From contig NZ_JAMBNQ010000012.1 in assembly GCF_023715155.1 (NCBI RefSeq), forward strand, positions 53,656 through 117,655: a stretch of 64,000 nucleotides of DNA, in the 5' to 3' direction. How positions within the stretch are numbered: position 1 is the first letter of the stretch; every line of letters starts with the position of its first letter. The stretch comes from Neobacillus mesonae (GTDB lineage Bacteria > Bacillota > Bacilli > Bacillales > Cytobacillaceae). This document shows, piece after piece, positions 8,387-17,742 of the stretch. Under the pieces are notes generated by a model. It worked only from the letters and a program-made list of their open reading frames with translations. It did no database searches and had not been told where the DNA came from. The position numbers and the translations under genes are program-made.

Positions 8387-8812
8387 ATGTCTGGACCAAG
8401 TTTAAAGAAAGTCGACGCTCATTCATCCATTCATGAGGCTGCATTAAATGAGGCAAAGGAATTAAGAAGTCTACTGCAAAGATGCCTTGAAGATGGAGAA
8501 AAAAATAAGGCAGTACAGGTTGCAGAAGTAATAATTGAACATTGGGAATCCAGGACCCTAAAACATGCAGAGGCTGAAGAAGAAGGGTTATATAAAGAAT
8601 TGGCCGAAGAAAACCCAGGATTAGAAACTCTCGTTACCCAATTGACCCGTGACCATGATTTAATGCGTCGTATAGTAAAGAAAATAAAGATGGACTTAGA
8701 AATACAGAAAGTCAATAAGCAGATGATTACGTTATTGGATTGTCTTGTGATTATAGATGAAATACATAATGAAGATGAGATGAATAAACTTCTAGGAAAT
8801 AACGAAACATAA
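8387..8812 (+). CDS. Hemerythrin-like HHE domain protein
   Basis: A 141-residue all-helical protein with spaced His/Glu positions of the hemerythrin fold: HSSIHE near the N-terminus, IIEHWESRTLKHAEAEEE in the middle, TRDHDLM and EIHNED towards the end. HHE proteins bind a di-iron centre and can sense or bind O2 or NO. The frame is open to 8297, but AAAGGAG at 8373-8379 precedes ATG 8387. As the first gene of the nar operon it may protect or signal during nitrate respiration (inference). Confidence 0.8.
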   Translation: MSGPSLKKVDAHSSIHEAALNEAKELRSLLQRCLEDGEKNKAVQVAEVIIEHWESRTLKHAEAEEEGLYKELAEENPGLETLVTQLTRDHDLMRRIVKKIKMDLEIQKVNKQMITLLDCLVIIDEIHNEDEMNKLLGNNET

Positions 8813-8850
8813 AAAAGGCAAAAATAGGGAGTAATGGCAGGTGAAATAAA

Positions 8851-9162
8851 ATGAGTGATAATCGTGAAATCGAGGGGAAATTATTAAGGTTTGCAGCACC
8901 GAAACTTTATAAAACAATGGTTGATACATTTTCAGCCCTCAACCTTCATCCACATGATGTTCAGGGAACTGTTTTAACGGACGAATCCGGCCTTGAAGTT
9001 CATTTGAAGTTTACTTCTGATTTCTCACAGTCTATTTCTACATATGTAAGTTTGGAACAGGCTGAAAACCCTGATGAAGAAGTAACTCGTTTTTTCGAGG
9101 AAGCAGCAGAGAAATGCAAAGCCCAATTAATATCAGACTATTATAAAATGATGAAACTATGA
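8851..9162 (+). CDS. Conserved small protein of the nar operon, unknown function
   Basis: A 103-residue soluble acidic protein (MSDNREIEGKLLRFAAPKLY...) with alternating strand and helix potential. It has no cysteines, membrane segment or recognised motif. It lies 38 bases after the hemerythrin-like gene and 35 bases before the next, all with good ribosome sites (AGGTGA here), so it belongs to the nar transcript. I do not recognise the family; a role in nitrate reductase assembly or regulation is only suggested by position. Confidence 0.7.
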   Translation: MSDNREIEGKLLRFAAPKLYKTMVDTFSALNLHPHDVQGTVLTDESGLEVHLKFTSDFSQSISTYVSLEQAENPDEEVTRFFEEAAEKCKAQLISDYYKMMKL

Positions 9163-9197
9163 CAATGGTAATAGGGTTATAAAGGAGTTGAGAAAGT

Positions 9198-9494
9198 TTG
9201 TTTTCATTCGAATCAGATACCATGCTGGTTGAAGACAGGGAAGACTTAATTGCCGTATTAAGGATGAGATTTGGAGATGTTTCTGGGGAGTTAATTGAGC
9301 AAATTTACCAGATCGATGATATGAATACCCTGCAGCGTCTAATATTAGCGGCGGCTAATTCGGCAAATTGGAATATTTTTATGAATGAATTTCAGTCGGC
9401 AGAAGATTCATTTCGTCTATTGGGGGAGGATTTTAACCCATTAGGAGATTTCCTGAAAGGAAGGGATACGATAAATGGAGAAGAAAAAGAATAA
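9198..9494 (+). CDS. Small protein of the nar operon with DUF4351-like helical segment
   Basis: A 98-residue protein starting at TTG 9198 with AAAGGAG ten bases upstream (an in-frame ATG lies at 9222). The middle (ELIEQIYQIDDMNTLQRLIL) resembles the helical DUF4351 tail module, a weak match. Its last 20 bases overlap the start of narG, which implies translational coupling and supports a shared job with the reductase. Confidence 0.65.
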   Translation: MFSFESDTMLVEDREDLIAVLRMRFGDVSGELIEQIYQIDDMNTLQRLILAAANSANWNIFMNEFQSAEDSFRLLGEDFNPLGDFLKGRDTINGEEKE

Positions 9495-12400
9495 TCTGCT
9501 TCATTCACTTCGGCACCTTGTCCGTGGTGAGAGGATTAACGATGGATGGACAGAGGAAAATCCCCGGCCGAGAGATTGGGAATCGGTATACCGAAACAGA
9601 TGGGCTCATGATAAAGTAGTCCGTTCGACACACGGCGTAAATTGTACAGGATCTTGCAGCTGGAAGATTCATGTAAAGGACGGCATTATTACGTGGGAGA
9701 CCCAGCAGACCGATTATCCATCAACAGGTGATAATTTCCCAGATTATGAGCCGCGCGGGTGTCCACGTGGTGCCAGCTTTTCCTGGTATACATACAGTCC
9801 TACAAGGGTAAAGCATCCATATGTTCGTGGTGATCTTTACGCATTATGGCAAGAAGAGCTTCAGAATGCAGGGAACCCGATTCAAGCATGGGAAAATATT
9901 GTTTCCGATCCTCAAAAACGAGAAAAGTATGTTTCCTCTAGAGGGAAAGGGGGCTTTGTCCGTGGAACATGGAAAGATATTTGTCAAATGATCGCGGCAG
10001 CTTCTATTTATACAATCAAAAAGTATGGACCTGACCGAATTGCCGGATTTAGTCCAATCCCGGCAATGTCGATGGTCAGTTATGCGGGAGGAACAAGATT
10101 TTTATCCTTAATCGGGGGAACCATTTTAAGTTTTTATGATTGGTATGCAGATCTACCGCCGGCCTCGCCGCAGGTTTGGGGGGATCAAACGGATGTGCCC
10201 GAGAGCGGAGATTGGTATAACTCCAAATATTTTATTATTTGGGGTACCAATATTCCACAGACTCGAACACCGGATGCACACTTTATGGTGGAATCCAGGT
10301 ACAACGGTACAAAGGTCGTGGGCGTAAGTCCGGACTATGCTGAATATGATAAGTTTGCGGATATGTGGCTTCCTGCAAAAGCAGGAACAGACGGAGCGCT
10401 TGCAATGGCCATGACTCATGTCATCTTAAAGGAATTTTATGTTGATAAAAAGACACCCTACTTTGTTGAGTATGTTAAACAATATACAGATTTACCTTAT
10501 CTTGTCATCCTGGATAAGAAAAAGGGGGCTTTCCGCTCTGACCGTTTCCTGAGGGCATCTGATTTTTCAGATGAACAAAAGCAAGGTGAATGGAAAACAG
10601 TTGTTTGGGATGAGAACTCAAAAGGTCTGGCAATCCCGAATGGGAGTCAAGGGTTCAGGTGGGACGGAAGCGGCCAATGGAATTTGGACTTGACTGCCGA
10701 AGATGGCTCTGAGATCAACCCTATGTTAAGTTTTCTGAATGAAAAAGATGATGTGGCAATGGTGGAATTTCCTTATTTTGCAGAAAAAGCCGGCGGGAAA
10801 ATTTTCCGGGCCGTACCTGTAAAATACTTAAAAGATAAAGCGGGAAATGAATTAACGGTTACAACTGTATTCGATTTACTGTTAGCCCATACAGGGGTAG
10901 GCAGAGGATTAAACGGAGAATACCCAGCTGATTTTAATGATTCTGAAAAACCTTATACACCTGCATGGCAGGAAAGTATTACAGGTGTGAAAAAAGAACA
11001 TGTTATTCAAGTTGCAAGGGAATTTGCTGAAAATGCTGCTTTGACCAAAGGAAAGTCCATGATTGCAATGGGCGGCGGCACAAACCACTGGTTCCATAGT
11101 GACCAAATTTATCGCGCAATTTTGAACCTTGTGTTATTGACAGGATCACAAGGAGTGAATGGCGGAGGCTGGGCACATTATGTTGGACAGGAAAAAGTCC
11201 GGCCGTTAGAAGGGTTTTCGCAAATTGCCTTTGCAAATGACTGGGTCAAAGCACCTCGGTTTATGAACGGGACCTCGTTTTTCTATTTTGTAACCGAGCA
11301 ATTTCGGTATGAATATGATTTTGACGATTCACAAACCGATTGGGGAAGTCAATATGCGAAAATGCATCCTGCTGATTTTAATGCCTTATCAGCTCGACTC
11401 GGCTGGCTGCCCAGCTTTCCGCAAATGTCTCAGAATTCCCTGGATGTCTTGAAAGAAGCTCGTTCGAGGAATAATGACGATCAATCTGTTGTCGCAGATA
11501 TTGCTAAACAATTGACAGAAGGAAAGCTGGATTTTGCGATTGAAAATCCAAATGATCCGAGAAATTTCCCGCGTGTATTTTTCAATTGGCGTTCGAATCT
11601 GCTCGGAGACAGCGGGAAGGGGCATGAGTATTTTGTAAAGCACTTAATCGGTGGAACCGACTCGGTGCTATCAGAGGCTGAAACCTCATGGCAGCCGGAG
11701 ACGGTGAAGATTTCTGAAAAACCGCCTGAGGGTAAGACTGACTTATTTGTTAGTATGGATTTCCGAATGACAAGTTCTGGCCTATTCTCTGATATAATTT
11801 TGCCGGCAGCGACATGGTATGAAAAATATGATATCTCCAGCACGGATCTTCATCCATTTGTCCATCCGTTTAATGCAGCCATCAGTCCTCCATGGGAAAC
11901 AAGAAGTGACTGGGATGCATTTAGGGAAATAGCGAAGACTTTTTCTGAACTGGCCAAGGATCATCTGCCTGCACAGGAGGATCTTGTAATGTCCCCGCTG
12001 GCGCATGACACGGTAAATGAGATTGCCCAGCCATTTGGGAAAGTTAAGGATTGGCGAAAAGGCGAAGTAGAAGGAATTCCAGGTAAAACAATGCCGAACT
12101 TCAATATCGTTCATCGTGATTATCCACATGTATATGATATGTGGATTACGGTCGGACCCAATATTAAAAAAGGCTACGGGACAAAAGGTGTACAAATTCC
12201 TGGAGATAAAGTGTATCAGCAATTACAAGACCGATTAGGACCTTCAAAGCATGAGGGAATTGGTAAAGGACAGCCTGATTTATATTCTGATAAAAAGGCA
12301 ATCAATGCCATTCTCCTTATGTCAGGTGCAACAAATGGAAAACGGGCTGTTGAAGGCTGGAAGTCCATGGAAGAGAAGACAGGTAAAAAATTAGGACATA

Positions 12401-13155
12401 TTTCAGAAGGAAGGGAAGAAGAGGATTATACATTAGATGCTTTAACAGTGCAGCCGCGGCAGGCAATTTCAACTCCAGTCTGGAGCGGGCTTGAAAATGA
12501 TAACCGCCGATACTCGCCTTTTACAGTAAATAAGGAATTTCATATTCCATGGCATACACTTACTGGAAGGCAAAGTTTTTATCTGGATCATGAGGTAATG
12601 CTTGATTTTGGAGAGGGGCTCCCGATCTATATTCCGCCAATCAACAAAGGACCGTTTATTAAGTCTGAAAAAGAAGTAGAAAATGGTGGGAAATCAATTA
12701 CCTTAAGGTACATGACGCCTCATCAGAAATGGGGGATTCATACGATGTTTACCGATACAACCAATATGGTTCAGCTGTTCCGCGGATGGCAGGTTGTATG
12801 GATGAACGAGAAAGATGCTGCTTCAATTGGAATTAAGGATAATGATTGGATTGAGGTTTATAACCGGAATGGAGTTGTTACAGCCAGGGCTGTACTTACG
12901 TACCGTATGCCGCCTGGTGCCGTTTATATGCATCATGCACAAGACCGGACAATGGGGGTTCCGGGAAATACGATAAATAAAGTCCGCGGAGGAACACATA
13001 ACAGTGTAACGAGAATATATCCTAAAGCCACTCATATGATAGGCGGTTATTCTCAATTAAGCTATGGATTTAATTATTATGGGCCGACAGGCAGCCAACG
13101 TGACACATTAGCAATTATCCGGCCGATGAAGGAGGTTGATTGGCTTGAGAATTAA
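9475..13155 (+). CDS. narG: Respiratory nitrate reductase alpha subunit NarG
   Basis: A 1226-residue molybdopterin (bis-MGD) catalytic subunit of membrane-bound nitrate reductase, reducing nitrate to nitrite at the cytoplasmic face. The FS0 iron-sulfur ligands are visible as His53, Cys57 and Cys61 (HGVNCTGSC) and Cys96 (EPRGCPRG). The Mo-ligand region reads DWYADLPPASPQVWG and the C-terminal dinucleotide-binding domain is complete. There is no Tat signal, as usual for NarG. It overlaps the preceding small gene by 20 bases and narH by 11, so the operon is tightly packed. Full family length. Confidence 0.98.
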   Translation: MEKKKNNLLHSLRHLVRGERINDGWTEENPRPRDWESVYRNRWAHDKVVRSTHGVNCTGSCSWKIHVKDGIITWETQQTDYPSTGDNFPDYEPRGCPRGASFSWYTYSPTRVKHPYVRGDLYALWQEELQNAGNPIQAWENIVSDPQKREKYVSSRGKGGFVRGTWKDICQMIAAASIYTIKKYGPDRIAGFSPIPAMSMVSYAGGTRFLSLIGGTILSFYDWYADLPPASPQVWGDQTDVPESGDWYNSKYFIIWGTNIPQTRTPDAHFMVESRYNGTKVVGVSPDYAEYDKFADMWLPAKAGTDGALAMAMTHVILKEFYVDKKTPYFVEYVKQYTDLPYLVILDKKKGAFRSDRFLRASDFSDEQKQGEWKTVVWDENSKGLAIPNGSQGFRWDGSGQWNLDLTAEDGSEINPMLSFLNEKDDVAMVEFPYFAEKAGGKIFRAVPVKYLKDKAGNELTVTTVFDLLLAHTGVGRGLNGEYPADFNDSEKPYTPAWQESITGVKKEHVIQVAREFAENAALTKGKSMIAMGGGTNHWFHSDQIYRAILNLVLLTGSQGVNGGGWAHYVGQEKVRPLEGFSQIAFANDWVKAPRFMNGTSFFYFVTEQFRYEYDFDDSQTDWGSQYAKMHPADFNALSARLGWLPSFPQMSQNSLDVLKEARSRNNDDQSVVADIAKQLTEGKLDFAIENPNDPRNFPRVFFNWRSNLLGDSGKGHEYFVKHLIGGTDSVLSEAETSWQPETVKISEKPPEGKTDLFVSMDFRMTSSGLFSDIILPAATWYEKYDISSTDLHPFVHPFNAAISPPWETRSDWDAFREIAKTFSELAKDHLPAQEDLVMSPLAHDTVNEIAQPFGKVKDWRKGEVEGIPGKTMPNFNIVHRDYPHVYDMWITVGPNIKKGYGTKGVQIPGDKVYQQLQDRLGPSKHEGIGKGQPDLYSDKKAINAILLMSGATNGKRAVEGWKSMEEKTGKKLGHISEGREEEDYTLDALTVQPRQAISTPVWSGLENDNRRYSPFTVNKEFHIPWHTLTGRQSFYLDHEVMLDFGEGLPIYIPPINKGPFIKSEKEVENGGKSITLRYMTPHQKWGIHTMFTDTTNMVQLFRGWQVVWMNEKDAASIGIKDNDWIEVYNRNGVVTARAVLTYRMPPGAVYMHHAQDRTMGVPGNTINKVRGGTHNSVTRIYPKATHMIGGYSQLSYGFNYYGPTGSQRDTLAIIRPMKEVDWLEN

Positions 13156-14647
13156 AGCACAAGTTGCCATGGTCATGCATCTTGATAAATGTATTGGCTG
13201 TCATACTTGCTCAGTAACCTGTAAGAATGTATGGACCAACCGGCCTGGTACGGAATACGTTTGGTTTAATAACGTTGAGACCCGCCCTGGTCCAGGATAC
13301 CCGAAAGAATGGGAAAATACCGACCGTTATAAAGGCGGGTGGGTCCTGCGGAATGGACAGCTTCATTTAAGAGCAGGCGGTCCGCTGTCAAAGCTTGCCA
13401 ATATATTTTATAATCCGAACATGGCCGATCTGGACGATTTTTATGAACCTTGGACATATGATTTTCAAAATCTCCATAAAAGGGGAAAAGGTGACAGCTT
13501 GCCTGTTGCCCGCCCTAAGTCGATGATTACAGGACAGTACATGGACAAACCAGAATGGGGACCTAACTGGGATGATGATCTTGCAGGCGGTAGTGAAACA
13601 GTGCCGATGGACCCGAATGTCCGTAAGCTGCAGGAGCACATTGCAATGGAATATGAAAAAACGTTCATGATGTATTTACCAAGAATATGTGAACATTGCT
13701 TGAATCCCTCTTGTGTTGCATCTTGCCCTTCCGGTGCTTTATACAAACGGGAAGAAGATGGGATTGTTCTTGTAGACCAGGATGCCTGCCGCGGCTGGCG
13801 TTTCTGTATGAATGGCTGTCCTTACCATAAGGTGTACTACAATTGGAATACCCATAAAGCGGAAAAATGCAATTTTTGCTATCCGCGCACGGAGGCGGGC
13901 CTGCCAACCATTTGTTCCGAAACCTGTGTTGGGCGAATCCGTTATATCGGAGTCGTTTTGTATGATGCTGACCGTGTAAAGGATGCAGCTTCAGTTAAAG
14001 ACCCAAAAGAATTGTATGAGGCTCAGCTTTCCGTCTTTTTAGATCCCTTTGATCCTGAGGTTATTGAGAAAGCTGAAGAACAGGGAATAAATCATAGCTG
14101 GATCCAAAGCGCTCAAGAATCTCCAATTTATAAGATGGCGCTGAAATGGAAAATTGCACTGCCGCTTCACCCTGAATATCGGACATTACCGATGGTATGG
14201 TATGTACCGCCGCTTAGTCCGATTATGAATCATATTACAAATGAACATGAATTAAGTGCAGACGGTTATATTCCTGCTGTCGATCAAATGAGGATTCCAA
14301 TGGAGTATTTAGCTTCCATTTTAGCAGCAGATGATACAAAAGTCATTCGCAGGGTCTTATTAAAAATGGCAGCAATGCGCGTTCATATGCGATCAAAAAC
14401 CGTGGGTGGTTTTGACGAAATGAAATTAAATAAATTGATTAAGGAAGCAGAGACCTCAGCAGAGGAACTCGAGGATATGGCACGGCTTCTCGGTGTAGCG
14501 AAATATAATGAACGTTTTGTGATCCCAACCGGCCGTCGTGAAATGAAGGAAGATTTACATTATAAGCAGGGTGCTTGCAGCATTGAAGATTTGGCACCAC
14601 CAGAGGGAATGGCGACTTATCCGTTTGAAAGAAGTGATGCACAATGA
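13145..14647 (+). CDS. narH: Respiratory nitrate reductase beta subunit NarH
   Basis: A 500-residue iron-sulfur electron-transfer subunit carrying electrons from NarI to NarG. Four cysteine clusters are visible: [35 protein letters not shown] and CNFC followed by CSETC. The Trp in CRGW replaces a cysteine and marks the family's [3Fe-4S] cluster. The start is TTG 13145: AAGGAGG at 13129-13135 is nine bases upstream and the product begins [11 protein letters not shown] as in orthologs, whereas TTG 13136 would abut the ribosome site. Confidence 0.97.
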   Translation: MRIKAQVAMVMHLDKCIGCHTCSVTCKNVWTNRPGTEYVWFNNVETRPGPGYPKEWENTDRYKGGWVLRNGQLHLRAGGPLSKLANIFYNPNMADLDDFYEPWTYDFQNLHKRGKGDSLPVARPKSMITGQYMDKPEWGPNWDDDLAGGSETVPMDPNVRKLQEHIAMEYEKTFMMYLPRICEHCLNPSCVASCPSGALYKREEDGIVLVDQDACRGWRFCMNGCPYHKVYYNWNTHKAEKCNFCYPRTEAGLPTICSETCVGRIRYIGVVLYDADRVKDAASVKDPKELYEAQLSVFLDPFDPEVIEKAEEQGINHSWIQSAQESPIYKMALKWKIALPLHPEYRTLPMVWYVPPLSPIMNHITNEHELSADGYIPAVDQMRIPMEYLASILAADDTKVIRRVLLKMAAMRVHMRSKTVGGFDEMKLNKLIKEAETSAEELEDMARLLGVAKYNERFVIPTGRREMKEDLHYKQGACSIEDLAPPEGMATYPFERSDAQ

Positions 14648-15246
14648 GTGATGAGGAAAAAATTATTTTGATTGTGCTGTCCCGGATTTTGGATTATCCA
14701 GACAATCGAATGAATGAGGAACGTTCATTAGTAGAACAAAGTATCCGTGAATCAATTTCATCTGAAGAGAAAAAAGAGCACATTTTAAAAAGTATTAATC
14801 CTCTTTACGAACTAAAAATCGAAGAGCTGCAAGAAATTTATGTGGCGGCTTTTGACTATAAGGATACGGCTAATTTATATTTAACCGCACATGAGCTGGG
14901 GGACAGTAAAAAGCGCGGAGCAGCCCTGATTAAACTGCAAAAGCTGATTGTCGAGAGTGGTTTTGAATATGAAGGGAAGGAATTGGCCGATTATATTCCG
15001 ATGTTACTGGAGCTATTGGCATTCGCGCCGGAACTGGAAAGTATAGCCCTTCTTTCAAGGAGGCTTGCTTATGCCATTCATCGGATTCATAATGGGCTTC
15101 CAGAAAACAGCCCATACTATCATGCCGTTGGGCTCTTAACCACTTATGTCTTCGAGGCACCGTGCAAGGAAGAAATCACTTTACTGGAATATCAGCGGGA
15201 GCAGGCAGACCAAGATGAGCTTCCATATCCATTGATGTATCAGTAA
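14644..15246 (+). CDS. narJ: Nitrate reductase assembly chaperone NarJ
   Basis: A 200-residue all-helical cytoplasmic chaperone of the TorD/NarJ family that binds apo-NarG during cofactor insertion and membrane docking. Its start ATG overlaps the narH stop as ATGA. The pattern of acidic helices and a [17 protein letters not shown] segment fit NarJ. A 105-base gap with its own ribosome site separates it from narI, longer than the other junctions in the operon. Confidence 0.93.
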   Translation: MSDEEKIILIVLSRILDYPDNRMNEERSLVEQSIRESISSEEKKEHILKSINPLYELKIEELQEIYVAAFDYKDTANLYLTAHELGDSKKRGAALIKLQKLIVESGFEYEGKELADYIPMLLELLAFAPELESIALLSRRLAYAIHRIHNGLPENSPYYHAVGLLTTYVFEAPCKEEITLLEYQREQADQDELPYPLMYQ

Positions 15247-15351
15247 AGATGATTGGCAGCTGCCGATTTATAGATTAAGAAAGAAATGCAGGAATAGGGG
15301 AAGTTGAAGCTAGGCTGGCAGATCATTTCATGAAGGAGGCTGGAGTTAGAT

Positions 15352-16056
15352 TTGGAGGAACTTTTTTGGTGGATTATTTTCCCTTATATTTGTGGTACGG
15401 TTTTAATTGTGGCGACCTTTTACCGCTTTGTTTTTCGTGGTAAAAGCTGGACAGCTCCATCGACAGAGATATTTAGCAGGAAGTGGCTGCGTATAGCTTC
15501 TGTTGTGTTCCATTATGGGATTATCTTTGCCTTTATTGGACATGTGATGGGGATGCTTATTCCAAAGGGATTTTATGATTCAATAGGAGTTGATGAGCAT
15601 ACTTATCATGTCTTTGCGATTGCAGGCGGCGGTGTTGCTGGATTGATGGTTGTATTTGGATTGGTTGTCATGTTAATTCGGAAATTCTCATTGCCAAGGG
15701 TCCGCACCCATACCTCATTTGGGGATTATTTTACAATTGTCCTATTGCTATTAGTTGCAGGGATGGGAACCTATATGACACTCATTTATAATACAACAGT
15801 GGTTTCTTATGAATATCGGGTTTCAATTGGGCCTTGGTTTAGAAGTTTATTTACTTTTAATCCGCTATCTGAGCTGATGCTGGGGGTGCCAACCCTATTT
15901 AAAGTTCATGTCATTCTTGCCTTTTTATTGTTTGCGGCAATCCCGTTTACAAGACTTGTTCACATGTTTAGTTTTCCGCTTAGATATCCAACCAGGGCAC
16001 CGCAGCAGTACCGCTCAAGGGACAGATATAACAAGAATCGAGATAATACTCAATAA
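15352..16056 (+). CDS. narI: Respiratory nitrate reductase gamma subunit NarI (cytochrome b)
   Basis: A 234-residue membrane protein with five predicted membrane segments, holding two b hemes and oxidising menaquinol. Candidate heme ligands are the His residues in VVFHYGIIFAFIGH and in FKVHVILAF and TRLVHMFSF. The start is TTG 15352 with GAAGGAGG upstream. It is the last gene of the operon and a bidirectional terminator follows. Confidence 0.95.
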   Translation: MEELFWWIIFPYICGTVLIVATFYRFVFRGKSWTAPSTEIFSRKWLRIASVVFHYGIIFAFIGHVMGMLIPKGFYDSIGVDEHTYHVFAIAGGGVAGLMVVFGLVVMLIRKFSLPRVRTHTSFGDYFTIVLLLLVAGMGTYMTLIYNTTVVSYEYRVSIGPWFRSLFTFNPLSELMLGVPTLFKVHVILAFLLFAAIPFTRLVHMFSFPLRYPTRAPQQYRSRDRYNKNRDNTQ

Positions 16057-16120
16057 ATTGTAACTTCGATAGTATTTGTATTTGCTTAAACTCAGCTATA
16101 TGGTTAATATACGGTATTAT

Positions 16121-16145
16121 AATAGGGAGGAATTTCCTCCCTATT
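16121..16145. terminator. Bidirectional terminator after narI
   Basis: AATAGGGAGGA and its complement surround ATT. A T-rich tract follows on the plus strand and a weaker one on the minus strand; the stop codon of the convergent small gene is inside the stem. Confidence 0.75.
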
Positions 16146-16278
16146 TCTTCTTTTGCTCATAATATTGTGCTAAAACCTGCTTGATTTCATTGTAGCTGAG
16201 CCCGGACTCACTATTTAATCTCTTAACTTCATCAATATTAGTCCCGACAATTGCATATTGGATTTTATTTGAAGACAT
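16141..16278 (-). CDS. Small protein, possibly gamma-SASP-like
   Basis: A 45-residue protein, MSSNKIQYAIVGTNIDEVKR then LNSESGLSYNEIKQVL, with a strong ribosome site (TTAGGAGG) eight bases before ATG. The TNIDEVKRLNSESG stretch recalls the repeated motif of gamma-type small acid-soluble spore proteins, and similar short proteins occur in many Bacillus. The family call is tentative; the gene itself is well supported. No cysteine or membrane segment. Confidence 0.6.
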   Translation of the reverse strand: MSSNKIQYAIVGTNIDEVKRLNSESGLSYNEIKQVLAQYYEQKKK

Positions 16279-16350
16279 AGCTTTTACCTCCTAATTTGAA
16301 AAATAAAACATATATTGGTTGGACATACTAAGAAAAAGGAGGCGGTACCC

Positions 16351-16536
16351 ATTTTTTACGGTAGAAAAGCAAAAGAAGAAGAAATGGAAACAGTTCTGGA
16401 AGATACCGAAGTTTTCGCTTGTATTGTTGATTCTTGTATAGGCTGGATGAGAAAGGATTTTGCAGCAGATGACTTACTTTGCCCAATGTGCGGCAGTGAA
16501 ATGATGCCAGAAATTCGTGTTCTGCCAAAAATTTAA
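16351..16536 (+). CDS. ydjO: YdjO-family zinc-ribbon protein, probable ATT start
   Basis: About 62 residues. The core FACIVDSCIGWMRKDFAADD, then LCPMCGSEM, matches the YdjO family ('cold-inducible' in some annotations), with four cysteines (C-x4-C ... C-x2-C) suiting a zinc ribbon. The only strong ribosome site, AAAAAGGAGGC at 16334-16343, is eight bases before ATT 16351. The nearest upstream in-frame alternative (TTG 16315) has no ribosome site and would place the Shine-Dalgarno inside the gene. An ATT start is therefore the best reading. Confidence 0.75.
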   Translation: MFYGRKAKEEEMETVLEDTEVFACIVDSCIGWMRKDFAADDLLCPMCGSEMMPEIRVLPKI

Positions 16537-16544
16537 TGGAAGTC

Positions 16545-16580
16545 AAAAGACTGTCGTAACGATTGACCAGACAGTCTTTT
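16545..16580. terminator. Bidirectional terminator
   Basis: AAAAGACTGTC and GACAGTCTTTT pair around a 14-base loop between the convergent ydjO and the minus-strand small gene. Confidence 0.8.
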
Positions 16581-16617
16581 ATGTTTTTCAAAATGTTTTA
16601 ATTCCTTATAAAATTCC

Positions 16618-16788
16618 TTATAAATTTTCATTTTGCTGGCGAATTTCATCACCTGTAATAATGATATTAGCCTCTTCAAGGTATTTATGTTCATCCACTG
16701 AATCGCCAGGGATATTCTTGGAACCTGTATTAATTGACATTTGCTGCTTTTCAGGAGCAGTTGTAAGATAATCCTCCTTGTTTGCCAC
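16618..16788 (-). CDS. Small hydrophilic protein, DUF4025-like
   Basis: A 56-residue protein starting at GTG 16788 (AAGGAG nine bases upstream), reading MANKEDYLTTAPEKQQM and ending EEANIIITGDEIRQQNENL. The NIPGDSVDEHKYLEEANI..GDEI.QQNENL tail resembles short DUF4025-type Bacillus proteins of unknown function. The longer reading to 16824 lacks a ribosome site. Soluble and acidic; no motif suggests a function. Confidence 0.6.
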   Translation of the reverse strand: MANKEDYLTTAPEKQQMSINTGSKNIPGDSVDEHKYLEEANIIITGDEIRQQNENL

Positions 16789-16863
16789 ATAAATCATCTC
16801 CTTATGTAAAGGTTTTACCGGCAAGGAATCGTTTATGCCTGCCTATTCCTTCCCTAATGAAAA

Positions 16864-16890
16864 AAAATCTCCAGTTTTTCTGGAGATTTT
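16864..16890 (-). terminator. Terminator after the yhfH array
   Basis: Minus strand: AAAATCTCCAG and CTGGAGATTTT around AAAAA, followed by a T run. It is the only clear terminator downstream of the five yhfH copies. Confidence 0.8.
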
Positions 16891-16892
16891 GG

Positions 16893-17027
16893 TTACTCGT
16901 CTTTTTTGGATAAACAATGATCACATTCCAAAATGTAGCATTCAGCCTGCTCTTCCATTTGCTGACCACATTCAGGGCATTGTTTCTTTGGAAGGCTACG
17001 GAAAAATTCAACAGGACTCATTAACAT
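16893..17027 (-). CDS. yhfH: YhfH family protein, copy 1 of 5
   Basis: A 44-residue protein starting MLMSPVEFFRSLPKKQCPEC, continuing GQQMEEQAECYILECDHCL and ending SKKDE. It matches the YhfH family (B. subtilis YhfH as I remember it): a CPECG knuckle, a central Cys and a second ECDHC pair that could bind zinc. Function unknown. Start ATG with AGGAGAGG upstream. It is the last member, in transcription order, of five tandem copies and the most diverged in its centre (QQMEEQ against QPIEEQ). Confidence 0.85.
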   Translation of the reverse strand: MLMSPVEFFRSLPKKQCPECGQQMEEQAECYILECDHCLSKKDE

Positions 17028-17105
17028 AATTAAAAACCTCTCCTTTAATAATACAGTTCAAGTATTATGGTTTTGTTATAAAACAGGTAATGCGAAAAAA
17101 TATCT

Positions 17106-17240
17106 TTAATCTACTTTTTTGGAAAGACAATGATCACATTCCATGATGTAACATTCAGCTTGCTCTTCAATGGGCTGACCGCATTCAGGGCACTCTTTCT
17201 TTGGAAGGCTACGGAAAAATTCAACAGGACTCATTAACAT
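17106..17240 (-). CDS. yhfH: YhfH family protein, copy 2 of 5
   Basis: 44 residues, MLMSPVEFFRSLPKKECPEC ... GQPIEEQAECYIMECDHCL ... SKKVD. All cysteines of the family are kept. The upstream 78 bases are almost identical to those of copy 1 (AATTAAAAACCTC then AATAATACAGTTCAAGTATT on the plus strand), so copies 1 and 2 are a recent duplicate pair including their control region. Confidence 0.85.
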   Translation of the reverse strand: MLMSPVEFFRSLPKKECPECGQPIEEQAECYIMECDHCLSKKVD

Positions 17241-17318
17241 AATTAAAAACCTCCCCTTTAATAATACAGTTCAAGTATTTTAGTTTTGTTATAAAACAGA
17301 TAATGCAAAAAAATATCT

Positions 17319-17453
17319 TTAATCTACTTTTTTGGAAAGACAATGATCACATTCCATGATGTAACATTCAGCTTGCTCTTCGATGGGCTGACCGCATTCA
17401 GGGCACTCTTTCTTTGGAAGATTGCGGAAAAATTCAACAGGACTTATTAACAT
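17319..17453 (-). CDS. yhfH: YhfH family protein, copy 3 of 5
   Basis: 44 residues, MLISPVEFFRNLPKKECPEC ... GQPIEEQAECYIMECDHCL ... SKKVD. It differs from copy 2 only at residue 3 (Ile) and residue 11 (Asn). Its downstream spacer groups with copy 2, whereas its upstream spacer groups with copy 4, so it looks like a crossover point in the array's expansion. Confidence 0.85.
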   Translation of the reverse strand: MLISPVEFFRNLPKKECPECGQPIEEQAECYIMECDHCLSKKVD

Positions 17454-17531
17454 TTTTAATCCCCTCCACTTTAATAGTACAATTTATGATTTGCACTCTT
17501 GTTATAATACAGTTTTTGTAAAAAAATCTAA

Positions 17532-17666
17532 TTATTCATCTCTTTTGGATAAACAATGATCACACTCCATGATGTAGCACTCAGCTTGCTCTTCGATGGG
17601 CTGACCGCATTCAGGGCACTCCTTCTTTGGAAGATTGCGAAAAAATTCAACAGGACTCATTAACAT
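17532..17666 (-). CDS. yhfH: YhfH family protein, copy 4 of 5
   Basis: 44 residues, MLMSPVEFFRNLPKKECPEC ... GQPIEEQAECYIMECDHCL ... SKRDE. Intact cysteine pattern and a GAGGGG ribosome site. The upstream spacer shares TACAATTTATGATTTGCACT and the TGTTATAATACAG box with that of copy 3. Confidence 0.85.
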   Translation of the reverse strand: MLMSPVEFFRNLPKKECPECGQPIEEQAECYIMECDHCLSKRDE

Positions 17667-17742
17667 TGTAATCCCCTCACTTTATCGGTACAATTTATGA
17701 TTTGCACTCTTGTTATAATACAGTTTTTGTAAAAAAATCTAA

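Noticed and set aside
9475..13155. Several open frames of 60-150 residues inside narG on both strands
   Set aside because: Shadow frames of a GC-richer conserved gene; no ribosome sites or independent similarity.
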